A stretch of DNA of 64,000 nt from contig NZ_JAAOIR010000005.1 of the NCBI RefSeq assembly GCF_011440375.1, positions 124,001 to 188,000 of the forward strand, given 5' to 3'. A model generated the notes under the pieces. It made no database searches, was not told the DNA's origin, and was given only the letters and a program-made list of their open reading frames with translations. Each line of letters opens with the position of its first letter. Position 1 is the stretch's first letter. The translations under genes were made by a program, and so were the position numbers. Positions 8,681-17,525 of this stretch are shown here, in pieces. The DNA comes from Halorubellus sp. JP-L1 (lineage in GTDB: Archaea; Halobacteriota; Halobacteria; Halobacteriales; Natrialbaceae).

Positions 8681-10968
8681 CAGAAGTCACCCAGGCTCGC
8701 CTGATCGTCGTCGTTCCCGTCGTCGCTCGAACTGCTCGCGCTCTCGCTACTGGCGCCGCTCGCAGTCGTCGCCGCGACGACCTCGTCGGGGGCGTCGTCG
8801 ACGCTGACGTCGTCCATCGACGCGTCCTGCCGGCCGGCGTTCTCGAGGACGGTCTCGGCGGTCTTCTCGCGGCCGTCGAGCGCGGCGAGCACCGTCGCCT
8901 TCGGCGCCTCTCGGAGGTCCGCGCGCGTCTCGATGCCCGCGTCGAACAGCCGCCGCGCGCGCTTCCGCCCGACCTCGCGGACGCCCACGAGGTCCAGGAG
9001 TTCCTCCCGTACGCCGTCCTCCACGCGCTTTCTCGCCTCGCGGACGCCGACGACGACGTCCCCGCCGAGGTCCAGTTCCGTCGCGAGCGACTCCGCCGCC
9101 CCCAGCAGCCACTCCGCGGTCTCGGTCTTCCCACGGACGTCGCCGGGGCCGACGCCGTAGCGCTGCGTGATCGTATCCTCGTCGAGTTCGCTCGCCCAGT
9201 CCTCCATGAGTCGCGCCGTCTTCAGTGCACTCAGCCAGTCCTCGAAGCGCGCGTCCTCGAACTCGCTCGGTGCGGGGCCGAGGAACTCCTGCTCGCGCTC
9301 GTAGAACTCCTCCGTGTACTGCTCGCGGTCCCCGGACTTCAGGTAGAGCTGGTACATGTCCGGCGTCCGACTCACGAGGTGGAACAGGGCGAGCGCGGTC
9401 GGCTTCCCATCGGCCGCTTTGAGGCCGTCGACGATCTCCGCGGCGCTCATCGGGTCGAGGTAGAGTCGAGAGACGGTGTGTCCGAGGCCGGTCGCGGCAA
9501 GTTCGTCGCCGTCCCGCGTCACGAAGTCGTTCGTCTCGAGGTAGCGCAGGACGTCGTCGAGCAGCGCCTCCAGTCGGTTCGGGTCCTCCTCCTGGACCGC
9601 GTACAGGGTCTCGCGGAGGAACTCGAGGAGCGCGCTCCGCGAGCGCGCGAACCCGCTCGCTACGGTGGAGAGGACGTGCATCCGCAAGGCGGGTTCGGCG
9701 ACGAGCTTCGACCGGAGCTCCTCGGGGTCGGCGCGCACGTACTCCTCGCTGAGTCGTTCGAGGTCCTCGTGGCTCTTCGCGAGCAACACCGCTTCGCCGT
9801 AGGGGTCGAGGCCGGGCCGTCCAGCGCGCCCCATCATCTGGTGGACCTCCAGTACCGGAAGGGGCTCCATGCCGCTGCCGGTATAGCGCTGCCAGTCCCG
9901 GACGACGACGCGGCGCGCGGGCGTGTTCACGCCCGCTGCCAGGGTCGGCGTCGCGCTCACCGCCTTGAGCGTCCGTGCGCGGAAGGCGTCCTCGACCAGG
10001 CTCCGGTGCTCGCTCGCCAGTCCCGCGTGGTGGAACGCCGCCCCGTTGGCGACCGCGTCCGCGAGGTCGTCGCTCGTCTCCGTGTCGCTCACGTCCCGGA
10101 TATCCGCGGCCAGTTCCTCGCAGCGCTCGCGCTCGTCGTCGGTGAGGAACGGCGCGACGGTGTCGCCGAGGCGACGCGCAGCGGCCTCGGCGTTCCGCCG
10201 CGAGTTCACGAACACGAGCGACGACCCGCCGTCTTCCAAAGCGTCGCGGACCAGCGCCATCTCCGCCTTCTCGCCGCTGCGTACGCGAACCTCGCGCTCC
10301 TCGTCGTCGCCGTCGAAGTGCAGCGCCGACCCGTAGTGCACGCCCTTCTTCAGCTCGATCGGCCGCCAGTCCGAGTCCACGAGTTCGGCGTCCAGCCACT
10401 CCGCGACCACGTCCGCGTTCCCGACGGTCGCCGACAGCGCGACCACCTGAAGGTCGCTCGTCAACTGGCGGAGCTTCGCGAGCGTCACCTCCAGCGTCGG
10501 CCCGCGCTCGCGGTCGTCCACGAGGTGGACCTCGTCCGCGACCACGCACGAGACGTCCCCGAGCCAGCTGGCGTTGTTCCGCACGAGCGAGTCCACCTTC
10601 TCGCTCGTCGCGACGACGACGTCCTTCTCGGCGAGCCACTCGCTCGTCCCCTCGTAGTTCCCCGTCGACACCCCGATGTCGACGCCGAACGCCTCGAACT
10701 CGCGGAACTCCTCGGCCTTCTCGCTCGCGAGCGCCCGCAGCGGCACGATGTACAGCGCCGTCCCGCCCTCGGCGACCTTCGACAGCATCGCCATCTGCGC
10801 GACGAGCGTCTTCCCGCTCGCCGTCGGCACGCTCGCCACCACGTTCGCGCCCTCGGTGACGCCCGCCTCCACGGCCTCGCTCTGGGGCGGGTACAGCTCC
10901 TCGATGCCGTCGTCGTGCAGTTGCTCGCGGAAGGCATCGGGGAGGTTCGGCACGTCGGCGACCTTCAT
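8680..10968 (-). CDS. hel308: ATP-dependent DNA helicase Hel308
   Basis: This 762-residue Ski2-type superfamily 2 helicase unwinds lagging strands at stalled replication forks. It has the Q motif near YPPQSEA, Walker A PTASGKT (48-54), DEVH (145-148), SAT (about 180), then HHAG, the [10 protein letters not shown] motif VI, a winged helix, the ratchet domain and a C-terminal helix-hairpin-helix ([17 protein letters not shown]). The last residues QASLGDF fit a PCNA-interacting QxxLxxF box. Length is normal. It is the first gene of a two-gene operon with cgi121. Its ATG lies 26 bp after the start of a low-complexity upstream region, and no other in-frame start is needed. Confidence 0.95.
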   Translation of the reverse strand: MKVADVPNLPDAFREQLHDDGIEELYPPQSEAVEAGVTEGANVVASVPTASGKTLVAQMAMLSKVAEGGTALYIVPLRALASEKAEEFREFEAFGVDIGVSTGNYEGTSEWLAEKDVVVATSEKVDSLVRNNASWLGDVSCVVADEVHLVDDRERGPTLEVTLAKLRQLTSDLQVVALSATVGNADVVAEWLDAELVDSDWRPIELKKGVHYGSALHFDGDDEEREVRVRSGEKAEMALVRDALEDGGSSLVFVNSRRNAEAAARRLGDTVAPFLTDDERERCEELAADIRDVSDTETSDDLADAVANGAAFHHAGLASEHRSLVEDAFRARTLKAVSATPTLAAGVNTPARRVVVRDWQRYTGSGMEPLPVLEVHQMMGRAGRPGLDPYGEAVLLAKSHEDLERLSEEYVRADPEELRSKLVAEPALRMHVLSTVASGFARSRSALLEFLRETLYAVQEEDPNRLEALLDDVLRYLETNDFVTRDGDELAATGLGHTVSRLYLDPMSAAEIVDGLKAADGKPTALALFHLVSRTPDMYQLYLKSGDREQYTEEFYEREQEFLGPAPSEFEDARFEDWLSALKTARLMEDWASELDEDTITQRYGVGPGDVRGKTETAEWLLGAAESLATELDLGGDVVVGVREARKRVEDGVREELLDLVGVREVGRKRARRLFDAGIETRADLREAPKATVLAALDGREKTAETVLENAGRQDASMDDVSVDDAPDEVVAATTASGASSESASSSSDDGNDDDQASLGDF

Positions 10969-11044
10969 TGCACTTCGCTTGGTGCCTCCCCCGGTTTAAA
11001 TTGTCGTCCGAGCGTCGGTGCGGGCCCCCGCCACGACCGACGGG

Positions 11045-11515
11045 TTACAGCCCGCCGAAGAGGCGAGCGCTCGCGAGCGCGCCGACGACGCCGCCGACGA
11101 GCGGCGCGTACGCGACGGGCGCGAGGACGGCGGTGACGAGGGCGACGACGACGCCGACGAGGTACACGTCGAACCACGGCGGGTCGCCGTCGTTGACCGC
11201 GGCGTACGTCACCTCCGGGGCGGCCGTCGGCGCGAACCCGGGGCCGATGTCGTTTTTCACCTCGCCCGTGGTCACCTCCTGGAGGCGGTAGACGCGGTAC
11301 GTCAGGAAGGCCGTGAATCCCGCGAGGAACAGCCCCAGGAGCGTGCCGACGAGCACGCCCGCGTAGAACGTCCCCGCGACCTCGCTGGCGAGGACGACGA
11401 CGCCCGTGATCGCCGGTGGGGCCGCGACGACCGTGATGCCGCTGACGACCCCGAGCACCACGGCGGTGACGACCGCGATGCTCCGTTCGACGACCCCGAC
11501 CCCGCGAGCGCCCAT
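11045..11515 (-). CDS. Small haloarchaeal membrane protein
   Basis: This 156-residue protein has about four hydrophobic segments (roughly 12-33, 47-68, 113-133 and 135-152) with a short polar loop after the second helix pair. It resembles the small DUF5518-like membrane proteins of haloarchaea, but I do not recognise a functional motif. It is divergent from the HtpX-like protease, 130 bp away, and the two may share control through the palindrome at 11523-11541. On its strand TTTGTA lies about 27 bp before the ATG, consistent with a leaderless transcript. Confidence 0.75.
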   Translation of the reverse strand: MGARGVGVVERSIAVVTAVVLGVVSGITVVAAPPAITGVVVLASEVAGTFYAGVLVGTLLGLFLAGFTAFLTYRVYRLQEVTTGEVKNDIGPGFAPTAAPEVTYAAVNDGDPPWFDVYLVGVVVALVTAVLAPVAYAPLVGGVVGALASARLFGGL

Positions 11516-11522
11516 TCATTGC

Positions 11523-11541
11523 ATGTTGATAGAGTTAACAT
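11523..11541. promoter_or_regulatory. Palindrome between divergent membrane-protein and htpX genes
   Basis: The arms ATGTT (11523-11527) and AACAT (11537-11541) are separated by nine bases and end 8-26 bp before the start of the minus-strand gene, over its expected transcription start and TATA region. Its position suits an operator. No regulator is identified. Confidence 0.4.
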
Positions 11542-11645
11542 ACAAATCTTTTCCTCCGGAAGTCCTCGCGCCTCCGGCACCTGCTCGCAGCGAGCCAAAC
11601 CGGGACATACCCGGACTTATCCGGTCGCGTCGCGTAGTTCGACGC

Positions 11646-12530
11646 ATGCAGTGGAAGACAGACTGGGGGTTGCAGACGCGCATGGGACTGACGATGTTCC
11701 TGCTGTTCGCGGTCTACGTCGCGTTCGCCGCCGGTCTCACCTACGCCCTCGACGCCTCCATCTGGGTCGTCGCCCTCGCGCTCGGCGCGTTCACGCTCGC
11801 GCAGTACTTCTTCAGCGACCGCCTCGCGCTCTACGGCATGGGCGCGAAGGAGGTGAGTCGCGAGGAGTACCCCGAGCTGTACGCGTCCGTGCAGCGACTC
11901 AGCCAGCAGGCGGACCTCCCGATGCCGACCGTCGCGGTCGCCGACACCAGCACGCCGAACGCGTTCGCGACCGGCCGGAACCGGAAGAACGCGACCGTCT
12001 GCGTCACCACCGGCCTCATGCGGACGCTCGACCGCGACGAACTCGACGGCGTCGTCGCGCACGAGCTCGCGCACATCAAGAACCGCGACGTCCTCGTCAT
12101 CACCGTCGCCTCCTTCCTCTCCAGCCTCGCGTTCCTCATCGTCCGCTGGGGCGCGTTCTTCGGCGGCGGCCGCCGCGGCGGCCGGAACGGCGGCGGTGGC
12201 GTCGTCGTCGCCATCCTCGTGTCGCTGGTCGTCTGGATCGTGAGCTTCCTCCTCATCCGACTGCTGTCGCGGTACCGCGAGTACGCCGCCGACCGCGGCG
12301 GCGCGGCCATCACCGGCCAGCCGAGCGCGCTCGCGTCCGCGCTCCTGAAGATCAGCGGCGAGATGGAGAAGGTCCCGACGCAGGACGCCCGCGAGCAGGC
12401 GGAGATGAACGCGTTCTTCATCATCCCCGTCAAGAAGGGGTTCGTCGGAAGCCTGTTCCGTACCCATCCCTCGACGGAGAAGCGCGTCGAGCGCCTCCGC
12501 GACCTCGAACGCCAGCTCGAATCGCGCTGA
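11646..12530 (+). CDS. htpX: HtpX-like zinc metalloprotease
   Basis: This 294-residue M48-family membrane protease has two N-terminal transmembrane helices (about 14-34 and 38-57). The zinc site HELAH lies at about 139-143, after the DRDELDGVVA lead-in, and a downstream Glu is in the YREYAADRGGA motif. Two further hydrophobic helices (about 155-170 and 195-215) flank a Gly/Arg-rich linker GGGRRGGRNGGGG. The family degrades misfolded membrane proteins. The ATG at 11646 starts at the conserved MQWKTDWGLQTRM sequence; the frame is open further upstream, but that extension is arginine-rich and not conserved in look. Confidence 0.92.
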   Translation: MQWKTDWGLQTRMGLTMFLLFAVYVAFAAGLTYALDASIWVVALALGAFTLAQYFFSDRLALYGMGAKEVSREEYPELYASVQRLSQQADLPMPTVAVADTSTPNAFATGRNRKNATVCVTTGLMRTLDRDELDGVVAHELAHIKNRDVLVITVASFLSSLAFLIVRWGAFFGGGRRGGRNGGGGVVVAILVSLVVWIVSFLLIRLLSRYREYAADRGGAAITGQPSALASALLKISGEMEKVPTQDAREQAEMNAFFIIPVKKGFVGSLFRTHPSTEKRVERLRDLERQLESR

Positions 12531-12563
12531 CACCGTCAGTTCGCGGTCGGCGTCTCGCGTGGC

Positions 12564-14195
12564 TCAGCCAGCGATCCGCGTGCGGAGTCGACCGACGGCG
12601 AACGCGAGCACGTCCACGACCGCGGCGACGCCGACCGCACCGATGACCGCGAGCATCGCCATCTCGACCGTCCCGACCCAGAACGGGAGGTAGAGGAACG
12701 CGTACCCGCCGAGCCGGTCCAGCAGGCCGCCGTCGCCGGATTCGTTCTCGTCGGAGTCGCCCTCGCCGGACTCGCCGTCGCCGTCGTCCGCATCGCCGGG
12801 CGTGGAGCCCTCCCCTCCGCTGCCGGTCGCCGCGTCGGTCGGCGTCTCGGTGGCCGTCGGCGACCCGGTCGGTTCGCCAGTGGCCGTCGGCTCGCCGGTT
12901 CCCGACGGTGCGGCCGTCCCAGTCGGCGACCCGGTCGGTTCGTCCGTCGCGCCCTGCGCGGGCATCCCGTCGGGTTCCTCCGGGAGCGACACCCGGTCGG
13001 CCTCGTAGGGGATGCCGCGCTTCCCGTTCCACGCCACCTGGTACGACCACACCACCTCGCCGTCAGGCGTCACCTCGACGACCTCGTACCGGAGCGAGTT
13101 CGTGACGAGCGTGTTCCCGTTCGGGAGCCGGTCCGCGTCGCGCGGCCACAGCAGGTCGTCGTCGTACGTCCACACGACCTCGTTCGCCGAGGCGTCGACC
13201 TCGACGATGCGGTCCGCCTCCGAGTCCGCGACCACCACGTGGTCGTCCGCGACCCACATCGGGTTGTGCTGGTCGTCCAGGATCGGGTCGCGGCCCGCGA
13301 CGTCCTTCCCGCTGTTCCGGGGCTCCCCGATGACCCGCTCGATGTCCTTCGTCGACCGGTTCACCTCGAGGAGGACGTCGAAGTTCCGGATGGAGAGCCC
13401 GAACGTCCCGTTCTCGAGCCTATCGATGTCGTTCATGTGCGTCCAGTCGCTCTCCGGCCGCGGCTCATCCGGGCCGCCGTACGTCTCCCAGAACTCGCTG
13501 CCGGGCCCGATGTGCTCGCGCGCCGACCACTCCCAGACGACGTCCCCGCTCTCGTTCACGACGAACGCGCGGTCGTTCCCCATGTCCGCGATCGCCGTCT
13601 CGCCGGTCGCCAGCCGATCCGCGTCGTGGACCTCGTGGTGGTTGATGAACGCGTCGTACCAGCGGTACGACCACACCACGTCCTTCGAGTCGTACTCCAG
13701 TTCGACGACGTTGTTCTTCACGCACCGATCGGGCTTGTGCTCGAGCGTCCGCTCCGGGCACTCGCTCGCCGGCAGGTGCGTCGCGTACGACACGAGCACG
13801 TTCCCGTTCTCCAGGAACTCCGCGTCGAACACGCGCGAGTCCTCGGGCGCGAACGACCACACGACGTCCCCGTCCCGTACGAGGACCGCCCGACCGTTGT
13901 TCTCGCCGAACCCGCCGTAGCTCTGGACGGTCACGAGCACGCCCGACCGGTTCCGCGTCGCCACGCTCGACTCCCCGCCGTCGGATTCGCCGTCGCCGGG
14001 ATCGGTCGCGGTCGCCTCCACGTCCCCGGGCGGCGTCGCCGTCCACCGACCGTCGTCGCTCGTCGTCGACGCCGTCCCGCCAGCCGTCGCCGCCTGGAAC
14101 GACAGCGCGAGCGCGAGCACGAACACCACCGCGCCGTACGCGACCACACGCGTCCGACGGCTCCGCAGCGCCGAGAGGGCCGAAGCAACGTTCAC
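12564..14195 (-). CDS. Arylsulfotransferase-like membrane-anchored beta-propeller protein
   Basis: This 543-residue protein resembles archaeal arylsulfotransferase (ASST) family proteins. It has an N-terminal membrane helix (about 16-35) and a propeller domain with repeated blades: VVWSFAPEDSRVFDAEFLENG, HNPMWVADDHVVVADSEADRI and WPRDADRLPNGNTLVTNS. His-rich INHHEVHDADRL may supply catalytic histidines. A Thr/Pro/Gly/Glu-rich, probably glycosylated spacer (about 395-465) leads to a C-terminal membrane helix (about 505-530). The start is a GTG at 14195, chosen because it places the membrane helix near the N-terminus; no ATG is nearby. The active domain would be outside the cell. Substrate unknown. 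Confidence 0.8.
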   Translation of the reverse strand: MNVASALSALRSRRTRVVAYGAVVFVLALALSFQAATAGGTASTTSDDGRWTATPPGDVEATATDPGDGESDGGESSVATRNRSGVLVTVQSYGGFGENNGRAVLVRDGDVVWSFAPEDSRVFDAEFLENGNVLVSYATHLPASECPERTLEHKPDRCVKNNVVELEYDSKDVVWSYRWYDAFINHHEVHDADRLATGETAIADMGNDRAFVVNESGDVVWEWSAREHIGPGSEFWETYGGPDEPRPESDWTHMNDIDRLENGTFGLSIRNFDVLLEVNRSTKDIERVIGEPRNSGKDVAGRDPILDDQHNPMWVADDHVVVADSEADRIVEVDASANEVVWTYDDDLLWPRDADRLPNGNTLVTNSLRYEVVEVTPDGEVVWSYQVAWNGKRGIPYEADRVSLPEEPDGMPAQGATDEPTGSPTGTAAPSGTGEPTATGEPTGSPTATETPTDAATGSGGEGSTPGDADDGDGESGEGDSDENESGDGGLLDRLGGYAFLYLPFWVGTVEMAMLAVIGAVGVAAVVDVLAFAVGRLRTRIAG

Positions 14196-14308
14196 ACCAC
14201 CTACCAGTCGGCACGCCACTAAGTGCTTTGCAGTTCGAGACGATGCGGTCGGCCCGCGAAGGACGAGCAGGGAGTCCGAGACGGCGTCGCCGGAACCCAT
14301 TGCCGGCG

Positions 14309-15019
14309 TCAGTCCGCGGCGACGTCGTCGGTCGCACGAGCGCGCACGAACTGCGTGAAGTTCTCGAACAGCGTCTTCGCCTCGCAGGCCGCCGCGTACT
14401 CCTCGTCCGTGATGCCCGACAGCACCGCGTCCTTTCGCTCGTCCGGTAGCTCGTCCTTCCCCTCCGTCACCGAGCGCGCAGTCGACGGATCGTACTCCGG
14501 GTGGAACTGGACGCCGAACGCGTCGCCCGTCCGGAACGCGTGGACGCCGTAGTCGTTCCGCGCCGTCTCCGTCGCCCCCGGTGGCAGTTCGACGACCGCG
14601 TCCGAGTGCGTCGTGAACACCGTGAACGCGTCGTCGACGCCCGACAGGAGCGGGTCGTCGACGCCGTCGACGCGTCGGACCTCCCGGTACCCGATCTCGT
14701 ACTCGCCCATGTCCGCGACCGTCCCGCCGAGCGCGTCCGCGAGCAACTGGTGCCCCCAGCAGACGCCCAGCGCCGGCAGCCCGTGCTCGTCGACGGCCTC
14801 GCGAACCCACTCGCGGGTCGCGTCGATCCACGCCTCGTCCTCGTACACGGACGACCGCGAGCCCGTCACGACGAACGCGTCGTACTCGAAGCCCTCGGGG
14901 AGCTCGCACGCGTTCGCGTCGAACTCGACGAGGTCCGCGTCGAGCTCGCGCCGGAAGTTCCGGCGCGTGTCGGAGTCATCGTGCGCAGCGTTGACGAGAG
15001 CGATGCGTGGACGTCTCAT
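14309..15019 (-). CDS. Class I glutamine amidotransferase
   Basis: This 236-residue protein is a stand-alone class I glutaminase-type domain. The nucleophile C87 lies in GVCWGHQ, and the His/Glu pair (H173, E175) is in QFHPEY. The oxyanion region is VVTGSRSSVY. The triad is intact, so it should release ammonia from glutamine or hydrolyse a gamma-glutamyl bond. It is related to GMP synthase glutaminase subunits, but the extra C-terminal helical tail and lack of a synthetase neighbour suggest the YfeJ-like or gamma-glutamyl hydrolase type. The partner is unknown. Confidence 0.85.
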   Translation of the reverse strand: MRRPRIALVNAAHDDSDTRRNFRRELDADLVEFDANACELPEGFEYDAFVVTGSRSSVYEDEAWIDATREWVREAVDEHGLPALGVCWGHQLLADALGGTVADMGEYEIGYREVRRVDGVDDPLLSGVDDAFTVFTTHSDAVVELPPGATETARNDYGVHAFRTGDAFGVQFHPEYDPSTARSVTEGKDELPDERKDAVLSGITDEEYAAACEAKTLFENFTQFVRARATDDVAAD

Positions 15020-15085
15020 TCACTCGAACCGAGTGGTGGAACGGAAAAAACGCTTGCGTCGCGTCGAGACGTTGCCGGTGTCGCG

Positions 15086-15220
15086 GACGCCGGATGCCAC
15101 TCAGTCGGTAGCGGACGGCACCAGAACCGGGGTCCTGGGGGACGCCGGATGCCACTCAGTCGGTAGCGGACGGCACCAGAACCGGGGTCCTGGGGGACGC
15201 CGGACGCCACTCAGTCGGTA
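15086..15220. repeat. 55-bp tandem repeat copying the 3' end of the alpha/beta hydrolase gene
   Basis: Two identical 55-bp units (15086-15140 and 15141-15195) are followed by 25 bp of a third (15196-15220) with one mismatch. The third copy contains the stop codon and last codons of the hydrolase gene (stop at 15211-15213, minus strand), so the first two are duplicates of the gene tail and the bases after it. Confidence 0.95.
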
Positions 15221-15981
15221 TCATCGAGAAAGCCGAGGACGGCGTCGTTGACTGGGCGGGAGCGCTCGGCGTGGACGAAGTGGCTGGCGTCCGGGAACGA
15301 CTCGCGCTCGCTCCGCGGGAGGCCGTCGGCGAGTTCCGCGGCGGCACCGTCGTCGACGAGGGGGTCGGCGCCGCCGTCGACGACGAGCGCCTCGTTGTCG
15401 ATCTCGTAGAGCGCGCCGGCGTCCCAGTCCTCGAGTGCGGCACGCTGGTGCTCCCAGTCGTCGCGGTCGGCGTCTTCCATCGTGCGCCACGCCGCGACGT
15501 CGTCGAGGGCGTCCGGGTGCGCGTCGCGGAACTCGTCGCTGAACGCGCACGCGAGCGATTCGCGGCACGCCGTCTCGTCGTCGGGGTCCGCGAACAGCGG
15601 CGCCGGATCGTACGCGTCGCCGCGCGCGGCGCCCGAGAGGAGGACGACCTTCCGCGCTCGTCCCTTCCGGCGCGCGTACTCGAGCGCCACCATCGCACCG
15701 AGCCCGCACCCGACGACGTGCGTCGCGCTCGCGCCGTGGTCCTTCATGATCGCGTCGAGGTCGTTCGCGAACGTCCGCATCGACAGGTCACCCCGCGGCC
15801 GCGAGGACTCGCCTGTTCCGCGCGGGTTCCACACCACGGCCTCGTACGGGCCCGCGAGCGCCGCGTGCTGCCAGCCCCACAGCCACGCTCCCGTCCCGAC
15901 GTCGGGGACGAACGCGACCGTCTCGCCGTGCCCCGTCGCCTCGTAGTACAGTTCGGTTCCGTCGCGCTCGACCGTGGGCAT
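15211..15981 (-). CDS. Alpha/beta hydrolase fold protein lacking the nucleophile Ser
   Basis: This 256-residue alpha/beta hydrolase has the usual oxyanion and WNPRGTGESS regions. The probable acid D206 (GGADPLVD) and histidine H234 (DASHFVH) are present. At the nucleophile elbow, however, the sequence is VVGCGLGAM (residues 89-97): Gly93 stands where the GxSxG serine belongs. The nucleotides read clearly as GGG there. It may be inactive, use another chemistry, or bind a ligand. The gene tail lies in a 55-bp tandem repeat. It is followed by the amidotransferase gene on the same strand, 192 bp away, and preceded by the GT87 gene 139 bp away. Confidence 0.85.
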   Translation of the reverse strand: MPTVERDGTELYYEATGHGETVAFVPDVGTGAWLWGWQHAALAGPYEAVVWNPRGTGESSRPRGDLSMRTFANDLDAIMKDHGASATHVVGCGLGAMVALEYARRKGRARKVVLLSGAARGDAYDPAPLFADPDDETACRESLACAFSDEFRDAHPDALDDVAAWRTMEDADRDDWEHQRAALEDWDAGALYEIDNEALVVDGGADPLVDDGAAAELADGLPRSERESFPDASHFVHAERSRPVNDAVLGFLDDTD

Positions 15982-16022
15982 GCGGGCACCTCGGCCGCGA
16001 GCGGACTTGAACCCCGGCGTCT

Positions 16023-16136
16023 CGCTCCGCCGACTACGCGCTCGCCGACTACGCTCCGCCGATTACGCGCTCGCCGACTACGCTCCGCCGATTACGCGCT
16101 CGCCGACTACGCTCCGCCGATTACGCGCTCGCCGAC
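16023..16136. repeat. 29-bp tandem repeat copying the 3' end of the GT87 gene
   Basis: Nearly identical 29-bp units start at 16023, 16052, 16081 and 16110; the last is incomplete (27 bp). Units two to four contain the minus-strand TAA, and unit four is the true end of the GT87 gene (stop 16121-16123). The extra units lie downstream of the gene and are non-coding. Confidence 0.95.
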
Positions 16137-17353
16137 GCGGTCCGACGCTCCCGGACGGCGAGGACGCACCCCGCGAGACAGAGCACGGTCCCGTACAGCG
16201 GCGGCGTCGCGAACGTGAACACCGGCGCGACCGCGTCGACCGCGACCCCGGTGGCAGCGTCGGGGAGCGGCAGTCGACGGATCGCTCGCTCGACGGTCGG
16301 CAGCGTGTACGCGGCGTTCGCGACGAGCACGCCCGCCGCGAAGACGCGCTGCGGACGCCCCTCGAGCACGTACAGCAGCGCGAGCAGCGGGAGGAACGCG
16401 AGCGGGAAGTAGACGAAGTACGACGGCAACGCCACCAGCAGCGCCGCGACGGTGACGTACGCGCCGACCAGGCGCTCCACGGGCGTCGAGACGGACCGAT
16501 AGCAGTACGCCACGACGGGGACGACCGCGACGACCGCGCCGAGCGAAACGGCCCACGACGGCGCACCCGTGAACGTCACCGACAGCGGGCGGCGGAGCGT
16601 GAAGATCGCCACGCTGGGCGACATCCCGCCCGCGAGGTCGACCTGCCCCAGTCGTCCGAGGAGCGCAACGTCGACGTACCGGCGGTGGACGTCGACGCCG
16701 AACAGCGCGACGCTCGCGAGGAGCGCCCCCACACCGGCCGCGACCGCCGACCCGACGGCCTTCCACGACCTGTTCCGGAGGAACCAGAGCCCGACGGCGG
16801 CCGGGAACACCTTCACGAGCGCCGCCGCTGCCGCGGTGACGCCCGCCCGTGCGCTCTCCGAACGGTCGACCCAGACGACCGCTGCGCCGAGCGCCAGCGC
16901 CAGCGTCGGATTCACGTTCCCGTAGTAGAGCGACGGCATCACGTGGACCGAGAGCGTCGCGTAACCGACGACCAGGGCGCGGTCGAGTCGTTCGAGCGAC
17001 GCGCCGTGACGCTCGGCAACCCGGAGCGCGAGCGTGCCGAGGGCGACGCCGCTCGCGACCTGCACGAGCGTGTGCAGGAGGAACCCGGGCCACGGCGACG
17101 GGAGGAGGGCGTACGGCACGAACGCCAGCGCGACCACCGGCGGGTAGAGGTAGCCGTAGGCGGGGTGACCGGGCGGTCGCGCCCCGTAGAGGTCGCCGCC
17201 CGACAGGACCGCCTCCGCCGCGTAGTAGTACACCTCGAAGTTCACGGCGAACAGCCCGGGTTTCCGGCGACTCATCGCGACCAGCGTGTACAGACCGAGC
17301 AGGATCCCGACCGCGAGCGCGACCCTGGGAAGGCGGCGCGACGACTCCGTCAT
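16121..17353 (-). CDS. GT87-type (DUF2029) membrane glycosyltransferase
   Basis: This 410-residue polytopic membrane protein has about ten hydrophobic helices. The N-terminal helix (about 8-26) is followed by an outside loop with DLYGARPPGHPAYGYLYPP, the acidic/aromatic pattern of DUF2029/GT87 mannosyltransferases. These use polyprenyl-phosphate-linked sugars at the outer membrane face. The segment YYGNVNPTLALALGAA, with a conserved GNxN-like turn, and a later ALVKVFPAAVGLWFL are also family-typical. Acceptor and sugar are unknown; S-layer glycan or glycolipid synthesis is likely. Its end is embedded in a 29-bp tandem repeat. Confidence 0.85.
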   Translation of the reverse strand: MTESSRRLPRVALAVGILLGLYTLVAMSRRKPGLFAVNFEVYYYAAEAVLSGGDLYGARPPGHPAYGYLYPPVVALAFVPYALLPSPWPGFLLHTLVQVASGVALGTLALRVAERHGASLERLDRALVVGYATLSVHVMPSLYYGNVNPTLALALGAAVVWVDRSESARAGVTAAAAALVKVFPAAVGLWFLRNRSWKAVGSAVAAGVGALLASVALFGVDVHRRYVDVALLGRLGQVDLAGGMSPSVAIFTLRRPLSVTFTGAPSWAVSLGAVVAVVPVVAYCYRSVSTPVERLVGAYVTVAALLVALPSYFVYFPLAFLPLLALLYVLEGRPQRVFAAGVLVANAAYTLPTVERAIRRLPLPDAATGVAVDAVAPVFTFATPPLYGTVLCLAGCVLAVRERRTASASA

Positions 17354-17431
17354 CGTTCTGGGGGTCCGGACGAGAGCGAATGGGTCTTGCGGTCACCGCA
17401 GAGGAACCGACCGAACATACCGCAGCCAGCA

Positions 17432-17489
17432 CCGGCGGGCAGCGACCGTTCCGGCCGATGGCAAGCTCCGGCGGGCAGCGACCGTTCCG
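17432..17489. repeat. Two-copy 36-bp-spaced direct repeat upstream of the HD gene
   Basis: The 22-base word CCGGCGGGCAGCGACCGTTC plus CG occurs at 17432-17453 and again at 17468-17489, 36 bp apart. It lies between the divergent GT87 and HD-domain genes, 37 bp before the HD start, so it may also act as a paired upstream site. Confidence 0.75.
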
Positions 17490-17525
17490 CGCCCTTTTTG
17501 CACGCGCCCGGTCACCGATAGGGGT

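Noticed and set aside
16023-16136. Possible CRISPR array (29-bp units)
   Set aside because: Units follow each other without spacers; it is a plain tandem repeat copying a gene end. No cas genes nearby.
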